Origin: Oikopleura dioica
Lineage: Eukaryota; Chordata; Appendicularia; Copelata; Oikopleuridae
Direction: 5' to 3'
NCBI GenBank assembly: GCA_907165135.1
Contig: OU015566.1
Coordinates: forward strand, 2,358,501-2,422,500
DNA: 64,000 nucleotides
The notes beneath the pieces are model-generated. The model did no database searches, had not been told where the DNA came from, and worked only from the letters and a program-made list of their open reading frames with translations. Of this stretch, positions 32,377 to 43,272 are shown piece after piece. Position 1 is the first letter of the stretch; each line of letters opens with the position of its first letter. The position numbers and the translations under genes are program-made.

Positions 32377-34209
32377 CTAGTAGCTACCCCGGCCTCTGGA
32401 GCCTCCTCTATTACCGCTTCCTCGTCCACCTCGATGACCGCCTCCTCGTCCGCGTGATTGCCCTCTTGAGCTTCCTCGACCTCTTCCACTGGAATGATCA
32501 GCGTTTCTGTCGCCATGATAACTCTGAGAGCCTCTTCCACGTCCGCGAGGAGGACCACCTCGGTCATTTCTCGATCCTTGTCGATCATGATTGCCTCGAG
32601 AGCTTGTTTCGTTTCGTCTGTGATCATTCTCGCCGTGACCGCCTCGATCCGCTCGATGATGATGATCCCGATTTCCTCCTCGTCGATTACCTTGATGATT
32701 TCCTCGGTGATGACCGCCTCGGTCATTTCGCGAGCCTTGACGATCGTTATTTCTCGAGTAGCTTTGTCGATTTTCTTGCGATTCCGAAACTCTTGGAGAG
32801 GGAGCGGAAACAGTCGAGCTCTGAGGAAGATCGCCTCCAATGAAATCCATCAACGATCCTTGTGGACGAGCTTTTTCCTCTTCTTCGTAGTTATTTCTTC
32901 CGCGTCTGCCTCGTTTTCCGCCTTTTCCCCTTCAAAAAGAGTAGATATAATAATTTGCGAATGGGTCTACCTGGTCGATCTTTCATCTCTAGAATGGCTC
33001 TTGGCTGATAAGCTCAAGCTTTGAAGCCCATCAAGCGCCAGTTCCAAATCGTTGTCCGCCTCTTGCATTGCTTGAATACAATCTGCTTGCTTAAAACATT
33101 TCGAGACAGCCCTCCTTAATTCTTATTACCTGAAATCCCATTTCAACAAGAAGCTTCACTTTAGCCTTATCTAGTTCGAGTCCACTGGCGGTAGGTAAGG
33201 CCTTGTAATAGGAGCTTTTAGGAGCGTCGGGTTTCTTTGAAGCAGTTGGTGCTGGAGTTGGAGCTGGTGAATCGGTGTTGGATGAATGATGAGAGGAGGA
33301 ATTGCGATTGTATCTGCTTCTGAATATAGAGTGGTTATTCATGAAAAACTCTAAAGTACCTTACTCTCGATCTCTCCGCTGATTATTGGGCAAAACTCCT
33401 AGGCTCCTGCTGGTGGCAAATTTCAATCGCGCGGTTTCAATTTTTGCCAAATCTTTGGCCCTCTGTTCTTCGAATTCTCCCTCTGAATCTGACTCTTCTT
33501 CTTTGTTGAAGACTTTCTTTCCGCTGAGATCTTCAGTTCCAATTTTGTTTCTATTCTGCTTAGCGTTTCGTTTTTCGAAGGGGATGAAGACAGGAGGTCC
33601 GCCTTGTTCGAAGGTCTTGACGCGGAATTCGGAGTTTTGAGAGTCTTTATCTACAAGCCATTTTTCGATTAGGGCATCGACTTCGCCACCGAGGATTTCG
33701 ATCTTGGAGTCGTCGATTTCGAGATAGCTTCCTGATTGAGCAAGTTTTCCGGTCAAGCGGACTTTTGTTCCAGGCCACGTTTCGACTGTAAATTTGGATG
33801 TTTTTCTAGGAAAATTTTACACCCTAGCATAATTCGAAATACGAACCTGAGTTCGACCAGTTGGAATGATGATCTTCCATCCGTCAAGATAACTTGTAAA
33901 AAGCGCGGGTTTGAGTTGTTATGCTGGCTGATTGAAGGAGCGCCAACATTTTTGACCGCCTTGACTTGAAGAATAAGCGGCGTTGGATGTTGAAGATTCT
34001 TTTTCATTTCGTCGGTGATTGGCGCGGACGTGATTTTTGACAAATCTTTTTTGCAAATGGTTATTTTGGTGAGAATCACACAACGAGAAACCTGTATCAA
34101 GAGCAAGATCATAAAGTGGAATATTTTCTTCCTCATCGTCCTGAACCGATTTCAAATACTCAAAACCATCGTTTGATATCCCCCATCCTTGTTTCGACAG
34201 CACTTCCAT
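32377..34209 (-). CDS. TDRD3-like OB-fold and UBA protein without Tudor, 539 aa
   Basis: Exons 34092-34209, 33847-34045, 33365-33805, 33130-33319, 32971-33089 and 32377-32929 join in frame. The N-terminal region (SKQGWGISNDGFEYLKSV, then LQVKAVKNVGAPS, TWPGTKVRLTGKL and LGGEVDALIEKW) matches the DUF1767/OB-fold part of TDRD3, which binds topoisomerase III-beta. A UBA domain follows (VKLLVEMGFQQADCIQAMQE). Instead of the Tudor domain that ends vertebrate TDRD3, the last 170 residues are RGG/RGR-rich, an RNA-binding type. The role is likely RNA-linked topoisomerase recruitment. RBX1 lies upstream and a mitochondrial protein downstream on the same strand. Confidence 0.75.
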
Positions 34210-34420
34210 CGTCTTAATTATACAACGGTAAGCACATGTATTCAACACTGTGTAATGACTAGGAAAATCACTCGAGAAAAATTGAAGTCAGTCAAATAAA
34301 ACCCAAAAAGTCCTGAGAAAAATGACGTTTATTTTTCAAAAATGGCGCAGTCGCTTGATTTTTCTAACAATCAAGAGAGTGAACATGTAAGCAGGGTAAT
34401 GATACGCAGGTTTCTTCTGT

Positions 34421-34779
34421 TTAGCGGCCGAACTTCTGGAATTCCCATTCTCGGTTGCAGAGAGGGCACACTTGGCGAGTCTATAATCAATTTTTTTACT
34501 TTTTTTCTATGTTGAATCGAGAAGAAAAGAGTTTTTCACCTTGAGCCATCGACTAATGCAGTGAAAGTGGAAGGCGTGGTTGCAGACGCCCCACGCGACG
34601 TTGCACTCCTCCGAGGTGGAGGAAGACTGCTGTGCCTGGCATTCGATGCACAAGTCCATGATGTGGTTTCGGCAGATGGCGCAGTTGTCGACGACAATGT
34701 CCCAAGCCCAGAGCGCTACAGCGTTCCATTTTTTCACTTCGAAGCGCTTCTTTGTTTCCGCCGCTGTGTCGACTTCCAT
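34421..34779 (-). CDS. RBX1: RBX1 RING-box protein, 99 aa
   Basis: Exons 34540-34779 and 34421-34480 (GT-AG intron). The product begins [20 protein letters not shown] and contains [56 protein letters not shown]. All Cys/His ligands of the RING-H2 zinc sites are present, and the length matches animal RBX1 (about 108). RBX1 binds cullins and recruits ubiquitin-charged E2 enzymes in SCF-type ligases. It lies 211 bp upstream of the TDRD3-like gene on the same strand. Confidence 0.95.
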
Positions 34780-35115
34780 CCTCCTTTTATCCGTGTCTCA
34801 CAATATCTGAAAAGGTGGACAGTTATTTTCTTTATCATCAATAAAACTCAAGAAGAGGGCACCATATGTCGGACTTTTAATGAAACAAAATAAATCATTT
34901 CCAGGGTATTCTCTTAAAAGCACTTCCCTGACGAAAACCAGTTCACAGTGACGCGAGACCCGTCAATTTCTCGAATTCAGGAAAGATTGACGGCTAGCGC
35001 AACTGTGCCCTGGTAATCTGTCCCCTCGACGGTTTTTAAAGTCTATATTTTGGCCCAGAATCAGATGGGTTTTGAACAGAAATCAGCAAAATAAAATTGA
35101 ACAGGAAAATCTAAT
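34780..35115. other. Spacer between PUDP-like and RBX1
   Basis: No gene seen; promoter region of RBX1 or part of a same-strand cluster. Confidence 0.4.
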
Positions 35116-35890
35116 CTAGAAAGGTGGAAGACCGAATTCTTCCGGCTTGAATTCGAGCATACTTCCAAGAACAACCGTTGCTCCTTTTCTTCCTTCTTCG
35201 GAAAGACGACTGAATTTAATAATGAAAAACCAAGGAACAACCATTTATTACCTATCAGGGACCATGACGACTTGCATGCCAGCAGCCAGGGCTGATTTTA
35301 CCCCATTCGGCGCATCTTCGAAAGCGAGACATTTGCTCGCCTCTGGAACTGGCGAAAATCTCTGGCGGCAAATTTCGAAAGCGTCTGGCGCCGGCTTTCC
35401 GTTTTTTACTTCTGGATCGCTGCCGCACTTGACGATGTGAAGGAAGTTTTTCATGAATTCCGTGTGATTCTTTCCGGTCTTCAAATCGAAGGCTTCTTTA
35501 CTTGAACCAGTCGTAATTGCTGAATTTGGAATAGTCTGGGATAGAAATGGGTGCCTTACCGATCGGAATATTGTGCTTTTTGAGATGGTCGATGAGTCGC
35601 TGAACTCCAGGAAGAAGAACGCAGTTTGGGAACACTTTTGGGTACTCTTGAGAAACGTTTTCAATCCAACTCTCGGGTGTGAATTGGTCTTCCAAGTCCA
35701 GTTCTTTCAACAAGATCGCTGCGGCTTCAAGGGGCTTTCTTCCCATCAATTTCGCTTTCGTTTCAAAAGTGTACTCTCTATCGACGCGTTTCAAGCAGTT
35801 GACGTACGCTTCTGTGTACAGATCTTCTGTATTCAGCAGCAAACCATCCATATCGAAGAGGCAGTGCGTCACAGGGTTAAACTTTGTCAT
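35116..35890 (-). CDS. PUDP: HAD phosphatase, pseudouridine-5'-phosphatase type, 230 aa
   Basis: Exons 35560-35890, 35252-35519 and 35116-35209. HAD motif I reads FDMDG (nucleophile Asp13), motif II is in IAITTGSSK, the Lys loop in VKNGKPAPD and motif III in AFEDAPNG. The cap text MGRKPLEAAAILLKEL and the length match animal PUDP/HDHD1 (228 aa). It dephosphorylates pseudouridine 5'-phosphate during RNA turnover; other small sugar phosphates are possible substrates. Cytosolic, no signal peptide. The two introns are 40 and 42 nt. Confidence 0.85.
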
Positions 35891-36069
35891 GGCTTATTTC
35901 GAAACAGACTATCAAACATGCAATTAATTTTCCGGTCATCAAGAAAACGCATCGATCGGTTTGTTATCAAAAATATTAATTTATTCAACATAGAAAAAAG
36001 TAAAAAAAAATAACTATCGAGGCAGGAATGGGTCAAGTAAGGAATGGTTTCTGTAACAGCTGATAATTA

Positions 36070-39000
36070 TCAATATGCTTCTCCTGCCGATGAACTCAGT
36101 TGGTCTCGAATACGGAAAAGCTCATTCCGCAAGCTGTTGATTTCCATTTGCGCTCTGAAATGACGAATGAAGAAAATGAAAGAATTTTCGTTATTTTACT
36201 TGTTGAACTGGTTGTTTTTCGCATTGAGCGTCGTCTTGAGATTGATGATCGTGTCTGTTTGGTCGACCATCGCTTCTTTTCGCATTAATGGCGAATCCTC
36301 GCCTTGCATGATTTTTCTCAAGCGCACTTCTTTCTGCGCGTTTGCAGCTTCCATTTCTGACAGTTTCTTGAAAAGAAATAAAATTTTGGTACAGGGCAGA
36401 TATAACTTACTTTTGCGAAATGTGACAAGTTTTCTGGTAAGCTATTTTGACGGACGAGCTCTAGTTCTATTCGCATGTTCTCCAACTCCACTTGCGCAGC
36501 TGAAACATTATTTGTTTTTCTTCAATACTCTACTTTATACCTGTTCTTTCTTTCAGAATATTATTCGCCGCTCGCTGGAAATTCTGGCACTGTTTATGCA
36601 TATCCACAACCAGCTGCTGTCGGGCATCAATTTCAGCTTGCGCTTGTTTCACCGATTCGACGCTCTTCAAGTATCGCTCCTCAAACACGTTTCTATCTTC
36701 GATTGACGCTTGAAGTCGGTTTTCAAGTTCCACCGAATTTTGACAATTTTCTTCCGCTCGAGCAAGCTTTGATTCTAGCAGCGGAACGCGCTCTGCAATC
36801 AACCGGATTCTAGCGTTTTCTTGAGTCAGCTTTTCCATTTCGAACTCGTGGCTTTCTACTGCTATGTCCAATCGACCGGCTTTTTCGCGGAGTTCGTGCA
36901 GTTGACTGTATAAATCGCGCTTCTCTCGCTTCAGGGTGCCCGCTTCATCTTGAAGAACATGGTCAAGGGTGTTTCCTAAGTCTCTGACAAACCTTTGAGC
37001 TGCCGAATTTTCTTCTCGTCCAGAATACTGGAAGCGCTGCTCGAGGAATCATTATCGAATTGACAAGCAAAGGAGTTCATCTTCGACTTTGATTTGTTCT
37101 GATTTTTCGACAGAAAATCAAGCTCTGCTTTGCACTTGCCCAACTCGATGGTGAGCTTTTTGATCTCATCATTTTTCGTCATGCTCAGTTGCTCGATCTT
37201 TTCTGAGACGTTGTTTGCCGATGAAGAAGTGACGGAGAGCTGCTTCATCAGGTCCGTTACTTCTTTTTCTAATGAGACAAGTCAAATCAAAGAAAAAGAC
37301 ATCGAAGAAAAAAATCTTTCGGGAAAAGATTTTTTAAAACGGAGGTCCCATGATTTGAAATAATTTTACCTTTCGAATTGAGCTGTTCTCTCAATCTCCG
37401 AGCAACTAAACTTTCACTTTCGACGCTGTTCCGAGAAATTCGCAGTTCATCCTCGAGCTGCGCAACTTTTCGTCGCTCCTCGTCTCGTTGTCGATTAGCT
37501 TCTCGGGCGGCGACTTCTGTGTTTCGGCGAAGAGTCTCTTCTTTTTTCAGTAAGTTTTCAAGTCGGTCAATTGTGTCGTTTTCTTGAGACAAGCCATGAG
37601 TTGTGCTTGTTCGTAACTCGGTTATTTTCAGCTCCAGTTCTGAAGAAAGGACTTAGAATGTGAAAAGTTACAGATGAAGTCTGAGCCAGGGTGTCTAAAT
37701 TGGACAAAATTTCCGGGTCTGGCCGGCCATTTTCCGGCCAATAATTTTTTCTCGGGTTTGATCCGGCCAAAATCCAATCCAATTCCAATTTAGCCCAATA
37801 ATCCAATAATTTGCCAATTATGAAATTCCCCAATTTAGCCATTTTTCCAATTATTGTCCGATTCCAATAAATATCCGGATCCGATAAAAATCCGACAAAG
37901 TTTACTCTCCAAAAATATTTCCGGTTTATATTATCTTATTTCTTCTCTAAAAAACTAAAAAAATGACTTTAAGAATTGCTTTTTGGACCCAAAAGTACAC
38001 TAATTCCACTAATTGTAGTCATTACTCGGGTTAATTTAGGAGTATTTTTGGTAAAAATTTGATCAAAACGGCTAATTCGGCTGGTTGCCCTACAATTTTC
38101 CAGTATTCCAATATATTTTGGCCGCCAATTTACCCTTTTTAGCCCCGGTTTCCAATTTATCCCTACTATCCAATAATGCCCAATAATCCGAAATATCCAA
38201 CAAAACCGGGGCCAGATCCAACCAATTTCCGGCTATTTTCCAAAATAGGCCAATCCAACTATCCAATCCAGTTTTGTCCGTCCAAATTAGACACCCTGGT
38301 CTGAGCTCAGCTACTTTGTGATCGACTCAGGCCTTGTTTTAACCACTCAGAACCTTAGTTCTTTTAAAATTTAAATAAGCGAGAAATGATTTTTCTGGCT
38401 GGGGGGACAAAAGTCCAGCACCAACTCCTGGGCGAGCTACCACACCGCGCTACTAGCCAAGATATGGGGGCGCAACGGAGCGCGCCCGCTGAAATCAAAA
38501 GCACTTGATGGAAAATGAAAGCTTACCATCTTCAGATTATGAACAAGAAGAAGTGATCTTAATTATAAATAATAGCTATAATTACTATTATTAGGTTGGG
38601 CACAATTAAAACAGGGTAAATATTCTCGCTTGGGCTCATTAAATTAATGGGTATCAGATTTTTTGGAAGAGTTTTTATCTAAATCATTAATTCCACGTTT
38701 CGAATCGACCCTCAAATGATGATATGAGCAGAAAATATTTAATCTAATTGCCCCTTACCACGGGGCTTCGCCCCTTAGGTCCTAAAATGCCGGGGTCTAG
38801 TCTAGGGTTACTTAGGGTTACCTTCGGTAACCCTAACTAACCCTAGCCTATCCCCCTCGTGTGAGACTGTTCTGTCATTTTGCGCGGTGCCCCCTAACCC
38901 TAACCTTTAAATTAAGCCAATCATTAATTAAAGCCATTCATAATATTAGTTAATTAATTCATTTAGTAGAGGGGAGAGAAGCGAGTTTGAATCGAGCGGC

Positions 39001-41479
39001 TCTTGCAGCGAGAGTGTTGCTCGCGAGCGCTACTCAGCGAGGGCCTGTATTGTGGTGTGGTAGCTCGGCCAGGAGTTGGTGCTGGACTTTTGTCCCGATT
39101 CCCGATTTTTCTTACCTTTATTTCTGAGATACAATTTTTCGTTCTCGAGCTGATAGGAAGACAATAGCTTCTCGTTTTCTTTGTTAATTTCTTGTTGCTG
39201 CTGATCGCCATTATCACTTGGAAAATACAACTTCTGGCTGAATTCGTTCGCTCTTTGGACTCGCTGAAGATGTTCTTGCTCTGCCAGATAGTAGTTTGAA
39301 AGCTCGACTGTTTTTGTTTGGGATAACTGATGGATGAGTTCGTCAAAATAGTGCTTGAGCGTGTCCTCTATCATTTACATACAAAAAACGCTGAATAAAG
39401 AAATTCGTTAAAAATAGAACCCAGCCCTGCTCGCGCTTCTTTTCTTGCTCCAATTGTTCGCGCAGACTTTCAACTTCACTTTTGTCATTTTGAAGCGAAG
39501 AAGCGAAGCCCTGCGATTGCGAGAGCCGCAACTGGCTCTTTTTTCGTTTCTCGACTTTTGCCGCTTCTACTTTTGCGGCTAAACGGGGCGAGATTCGAGG
39601 CCGTTGGCTGGATGAAGGCTTGTAAGTAGCGTTTCCGTAGCCGCTGCTTTTCACGTGGCTGAAGTCGGGCTTCTTGTGGCTAGATGTCTGTGAATTAGGG
39701 TAGGCGTAAGAATTCCAAAAACGAAATTCATCAGAATTTCTTCAAATAGAAAGATATCCAGCTTTCGGCGACCCTAACCTTAGATCCTTCTTTCGTGTCT
39801 ATTCTTTTTTCGATCTTTTCGACCTTTTGCGGCTTTTTCTGCGGCTCAAATGTGTGAGCTAGTTTCTTCTGGTTTGATGCTTCTTGAGTCAAATTGAGAA
39901 GTTCGGCGAGAGAACTATCCGCCAGCGAGATTTCGTGAGTTTTGCCAAAGTCTTCCGGTGGAATATCAGCTATCGAAACTGACAAAGAACGCAACGATTG
40001 AGACTTTTCATCGAGATCGTCGATGGCCTTTGTCGCTTCTGTCTTCTGCGGCTCCTCTGAAGCTTGTAATTTCCTAGTTGATTCTGATTTGACGATTTCG
40101 AAAGCATCGTTTTCTTCGTTTTCAGAAACAGACGCTGATTTTGGAGTTTCAAAGATTGATTCGTCTTTCTGTGGTTGTAGGCCCAAAAGATCATCGATGC
40201 TCAAAGATTTCTCTTCGTCCTCCTTTTCTAATTGAGACTGATTTTGACTGATTGCCTCTGAATCAGATTTCGCTTCGACATAAGGCTCAAGGAAGTCGAC
40301 GCCGATCCCTTGAGTTCCTGCAGCTTCTCCAATTTCTGTTGCTTCTGTGACTGAATCGTCAGAGCTTCAGAAGGGCTCGTTTCTGATTTATAATATTTTA
40401 TACAAACAGAACTTTATCCTCGTTTTTTGATAAATTATCTGTTTTTTTTTAATATTTTTTTTAAATAAATGAAACCCTTCACTTGACTCGTCGACATTTT
40501 GAACAGTCACCGGCTGAAGTGAGTCCATTTCCATTCCTCCGTTTTCACTCTTCTTCTCCGAATTCGTCAATTCACTATCTTCCTTGAGCGTATCGGACTC
40601 GATAGAATCGTTCTCAATCGAAGGGGAAACCGACAAATTCTCATTTTTCTCGGTCGATTCGGTGGCGTCGGAGAAGATGGAGCCAGTATTGCTCGATTCG
40701 TTTTCAGCTTTTTCGGAATTTTGAATTTCAAAATCGCTGCTTTCGCTTTTTTCGCTGTCGATAGATTTCTCGGTCGATTTCGATTTTTCGCTCTCGCTTT
40801 TTCGAATCTCCTCAACGACTTCTTTCAGCTCTTCCAGCCCTTCCAGCGTCCCTGTCTGCCCAAATCTGTTATTCCCTCCCGGACTGTCTGGTAAACAACC
40901 CAAGCTGTGCAACGCGGAGTTTTGCTGAGCCAGTCGATTGGCAAACTCCTGCCGCTCGAGACTTTCGGTATTCACTCCTTCTGTAGTGGTGCTGTCACCG
41001 ACAAGCATTTGCGACTCGATCGCTGCTAGGATTCCACCAGGTTCGTCAGGCAAAGAAGTGTCGACTCGACTAGGCGGAGCGGGAGGTTTTGAAGCTAGAG
41101 TTAAGGCTCGACAAAGGCTTTAAACATGAGCATTTTTATATGAAAAGTTCATTTTTCCTCTCCTGTGCCAAGGAAACACAGGACTTGACAGGAATAGGAA
41201 CCCTGACTCAGGTTTTCAGACTGGAAAATTTCAAGTTTGCCGAGCCGTCCCTAGAATATCGTCAAGTTCAGTGAGCGTCGCGGTTTTGATAAATCTTGAA
41301 GGCGCCTTCTCAAAATCTTCTGAGCTGGAAACATTCCAATCGAGCGATTTCGCCGCCCCTTTCGGAGTTCTTCCGGTGTCTTTTCCCGAAGTTAGATCGG
41401 AGCCGGAAATCGAAGCCATCAAAAACTTTTCAAACTCCTTGTCGCTGTCATTTTCCGATTTGTCGGAGTCGGAACTCAT
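36070..41479 (-). CDS. Long coiled-coil protein, centrosomal type, 1079 aa
   Basis: Eleven exons (41233-41479, 40483-41094, 39779-40350, 39426-39687, 39116-39367, 37370-37639, 36993-37268, 36541-36948, 36411-36499, 36200-36366, 36070-36154) keep one frame throughout. The first 480 residues are acidic, Ser/Glu-rich and disordered, starting MSSDSDKSENDSDKEFEKFL. After about residue 560 the protein is an almost continuous heptad coiled coil. The layout resembles CEP162/QN1-like ciliary proteins, but I cannot name it. Intron 1 is compatible only with GA-AG and intron 4 only with GC-AG. Intron 5 is swollen to 1476 bp by two transposons. It starts 25 bp after the SLC25A26 stop with a TTTTCAG acceptor, an operon arrangement. 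Confidence 0.75.
37687..38298. mobile_element. 612-bp non-autonomous hAT element
   Basis: Inverted ends CAGGGTGTCTAAATT and AATTAGACACCCTG are flanked by a perfect 8-bp duplication, GTCTGAGC (37679-37686 and 38299-38306). The interior is a run of degenerate CCAATTTA/TCCAATAA phrases. It sits in intron 5 of the coiled-coil gene. Ends and duplication length are diagnostic of hAT elements. Confidence 0.9.
38404..39096. mobile_element. 693-bp inverted-repeat element
   Basis: Termini of about 40 bp starting GGGACAAAAGTCCAGCACCA and its complement. The centre has GGGGCTTCGCCCC hairpins and short TTAGGGTTA runs. No target duplication is clear. It lies in the same 1476-bp intron as the hAT element. 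Confidence 0.75.
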
Positions 41480-41504
41480 TCTGAAAAGCGCGAAAATTAG
41501 ATTT

Positions 41505-42479
41505 TCAACATTTCTGCAAAATATTTTTCACTTTTTCAAGTGTGCCCAAATAAATAAAGCCGCCCAAAGTGATCCAGAAAGTTCGGGGATAAACTCCAGC
41601 GAAAAGGGCTCCAAAGCCTTCGTTTTTGTAAACAGACGAAAGAATTGCCGGAATATTATAAGATCCGTTCGTTTGGTCCAGCATTATTCGTGTTTTTGCC
41701 ACATCTGAACAGAATCTTCAAAAACAGGAAAAGTATTGTCCCTACCTAATGGTGTCGTAGTAGAAGCAGCAATAGCCCCTGAAATGGCACCGCAAAAGCC
41801 AGATTCAAAGAAACCCAGATCTCGTTCAATTTTCGCTTTTTTCTGATAAAAACTTTTCAGCGCTTCCCAAATCGGAAATTGAATAATCGAAAACGGCACT
41901 TCTCGGCAAATCGTCGCCGCAAAGCCTCTGTAAAATCCGGGAATTCCTAGAATTATGTTTTACTTGAGAATGACTGAATTGAATTTTTACCTTCTTTCGC
42001 GAAAATTAATTTAAAATTTTCGCTCGAAGAAGAAATCGTCGTCGCTTGGCATCGTTGCTTGACCACTTCTACCGGCACTCGGATCATGCAAGCGCCAATT
42101 TCGCCGATAGATGGCGCGAGAAAGTTATTCTTGAACTTCTCGAGTTTCTCGTTTTCGACTTTTTGTCTTCTGATTCCTTCGTAGATGCTGAAGAACAGGG
42201 CGGAGCCAGGTACTGAGCCGGCGGAAACGATTCCCAGTCCACGGTATAGACCCTTGAAACCGCCTGCTTTGAAGAATCCATCTTTTGATTGGAGACGGGT
42301 TTTTACTGTGTCGACTTTTCACAGGCTCAAAAATAATAGAGGATATTTTTTTAAATTTTGATTTTTTTTTGTATAAAAATATTTTTTATTGAAATTTTTG
42401 GGCCCGTTTTTGGAAAGAGTGAAATATCAACAACAAATCCAGCTGCTCCTCCTGCCGTCAAATCTTTCCAGGCTGCCAT
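41505..42479 (-). CDS. SLC25A26: Mitochondrial S-adenosylmethionine carrier, 264 aa
   Basis: Exons 42410-42479, 41991-42314, 41746-41946 and 41505-41704. Three mitochondrial-carrier repeats are visible with PxDxxKxR-type signatures: PIDTVKTRLQS, PVEVVKQRCQA and PLDVAKTRIML. The GFKGLYRGLG, GIPGFYRGFAATICREVPFS and GFGALFAGVYPR loops follow each repeat. Length and the REVPFSIIQFPIWE segment match SLC25A26, which imports SAM into mitochondria in exchange for S-adenosylhomocysteine. Intron 1 (42315-42409) has no GT donor in a usable phase. The gene is the upstream member of a tight pair with the coiled-coil gene. Confidence 0.85.
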
Positions 42480-42639
42480 TTCTAGCGCTTCTTTTTTCTC
42501 TTCCTTCGTCTTTGTGAAAAATTCTCCTTGAATTGGTTGCAGCCAATCAGCGCGCGCCTTTGCTTCAGCGCTCCACTGGCGGCGCCAAAGTTCCAAATTT
42601 AATTTTGACGATCAGAAATCGGTCCGTAGTCAAGATTAA

Positions 42640-43073
42640 CTTCTCAATACACGGGCGCGCTACTAAGCGCTCAAAACACGGGGTCCAATTATTGGACCAC
42701 AATGCATTATCCAGTCCCGCGCGGCGCGCCAAATTCAGAGTGTGAAAAACAGCGCTCAGGACATTTGGCTCTTATTGACGTTTCCGTTGGGTAAAAAGCT
42801 CGTAAATATATTGCTAGAAAGCTTGAACCCTCTTCTATAAAAATAAACAATTGTAAATCGAAAAATCCGTTCCGATTTTTCACCATAGAGCGAAAGAGAA
42901 ATCTGGCGCAAAACGCCACCACTTTTGAGTTTTCATTCGAAACTACACAGAGTGGTTCGTTTTTGTCCTGTCAGCTCACATTACAAAATTCAGGTCAACC
43001 AGATAACTACAACGGGGATTACAGGGGGTCAAAGTCGCCGTGGTCCAATGATTGGACCACGTGCATTGAGAAG
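42640..43073. mobile_element. TTAA-flanked 434-bp MITE
   Basis: Ends CTTCTCAATACACG and CGTGCATTGAGAAG, each next to TTAA (42636-42639 and 43074-43077). Near each end is a palindrome, GGTCCAATNATTGGACC. A piggyBac-like target duplication is implied. Confidence 0.7.
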
Positions 43074-43272
43074 TTAAGGGACTCGTACTCCATTTGTAAT
43101 GATCGATACCGTATGCTAAAATTCATACCGTATATTGTTGAGCAAGCAGTGGTAAAAATGACGTTTTGATAAATTAAAATTTATTGCAAAGATGACGAGC
43201 CACAAGAGATGCCATGGTATTTGCTCAGGAGCTCGTCTCAATTCTGGCTAATTTTCTTCTCAAATTCAAAAT

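Noticed and set aside
32271-32853. Long frames antisense to or offset from the RGG tail
   Set aside because: Repetitive CGA/GGA codons keep other frames open; only one frame joins the UBA exon in phase.
38790-38900. Short TTAGGGTTA runs that could be interstitial telomere
   Set aside because: Only two to three diverged units, inside a transposon; similar pairs occur near 6845, 18080 and 51240.
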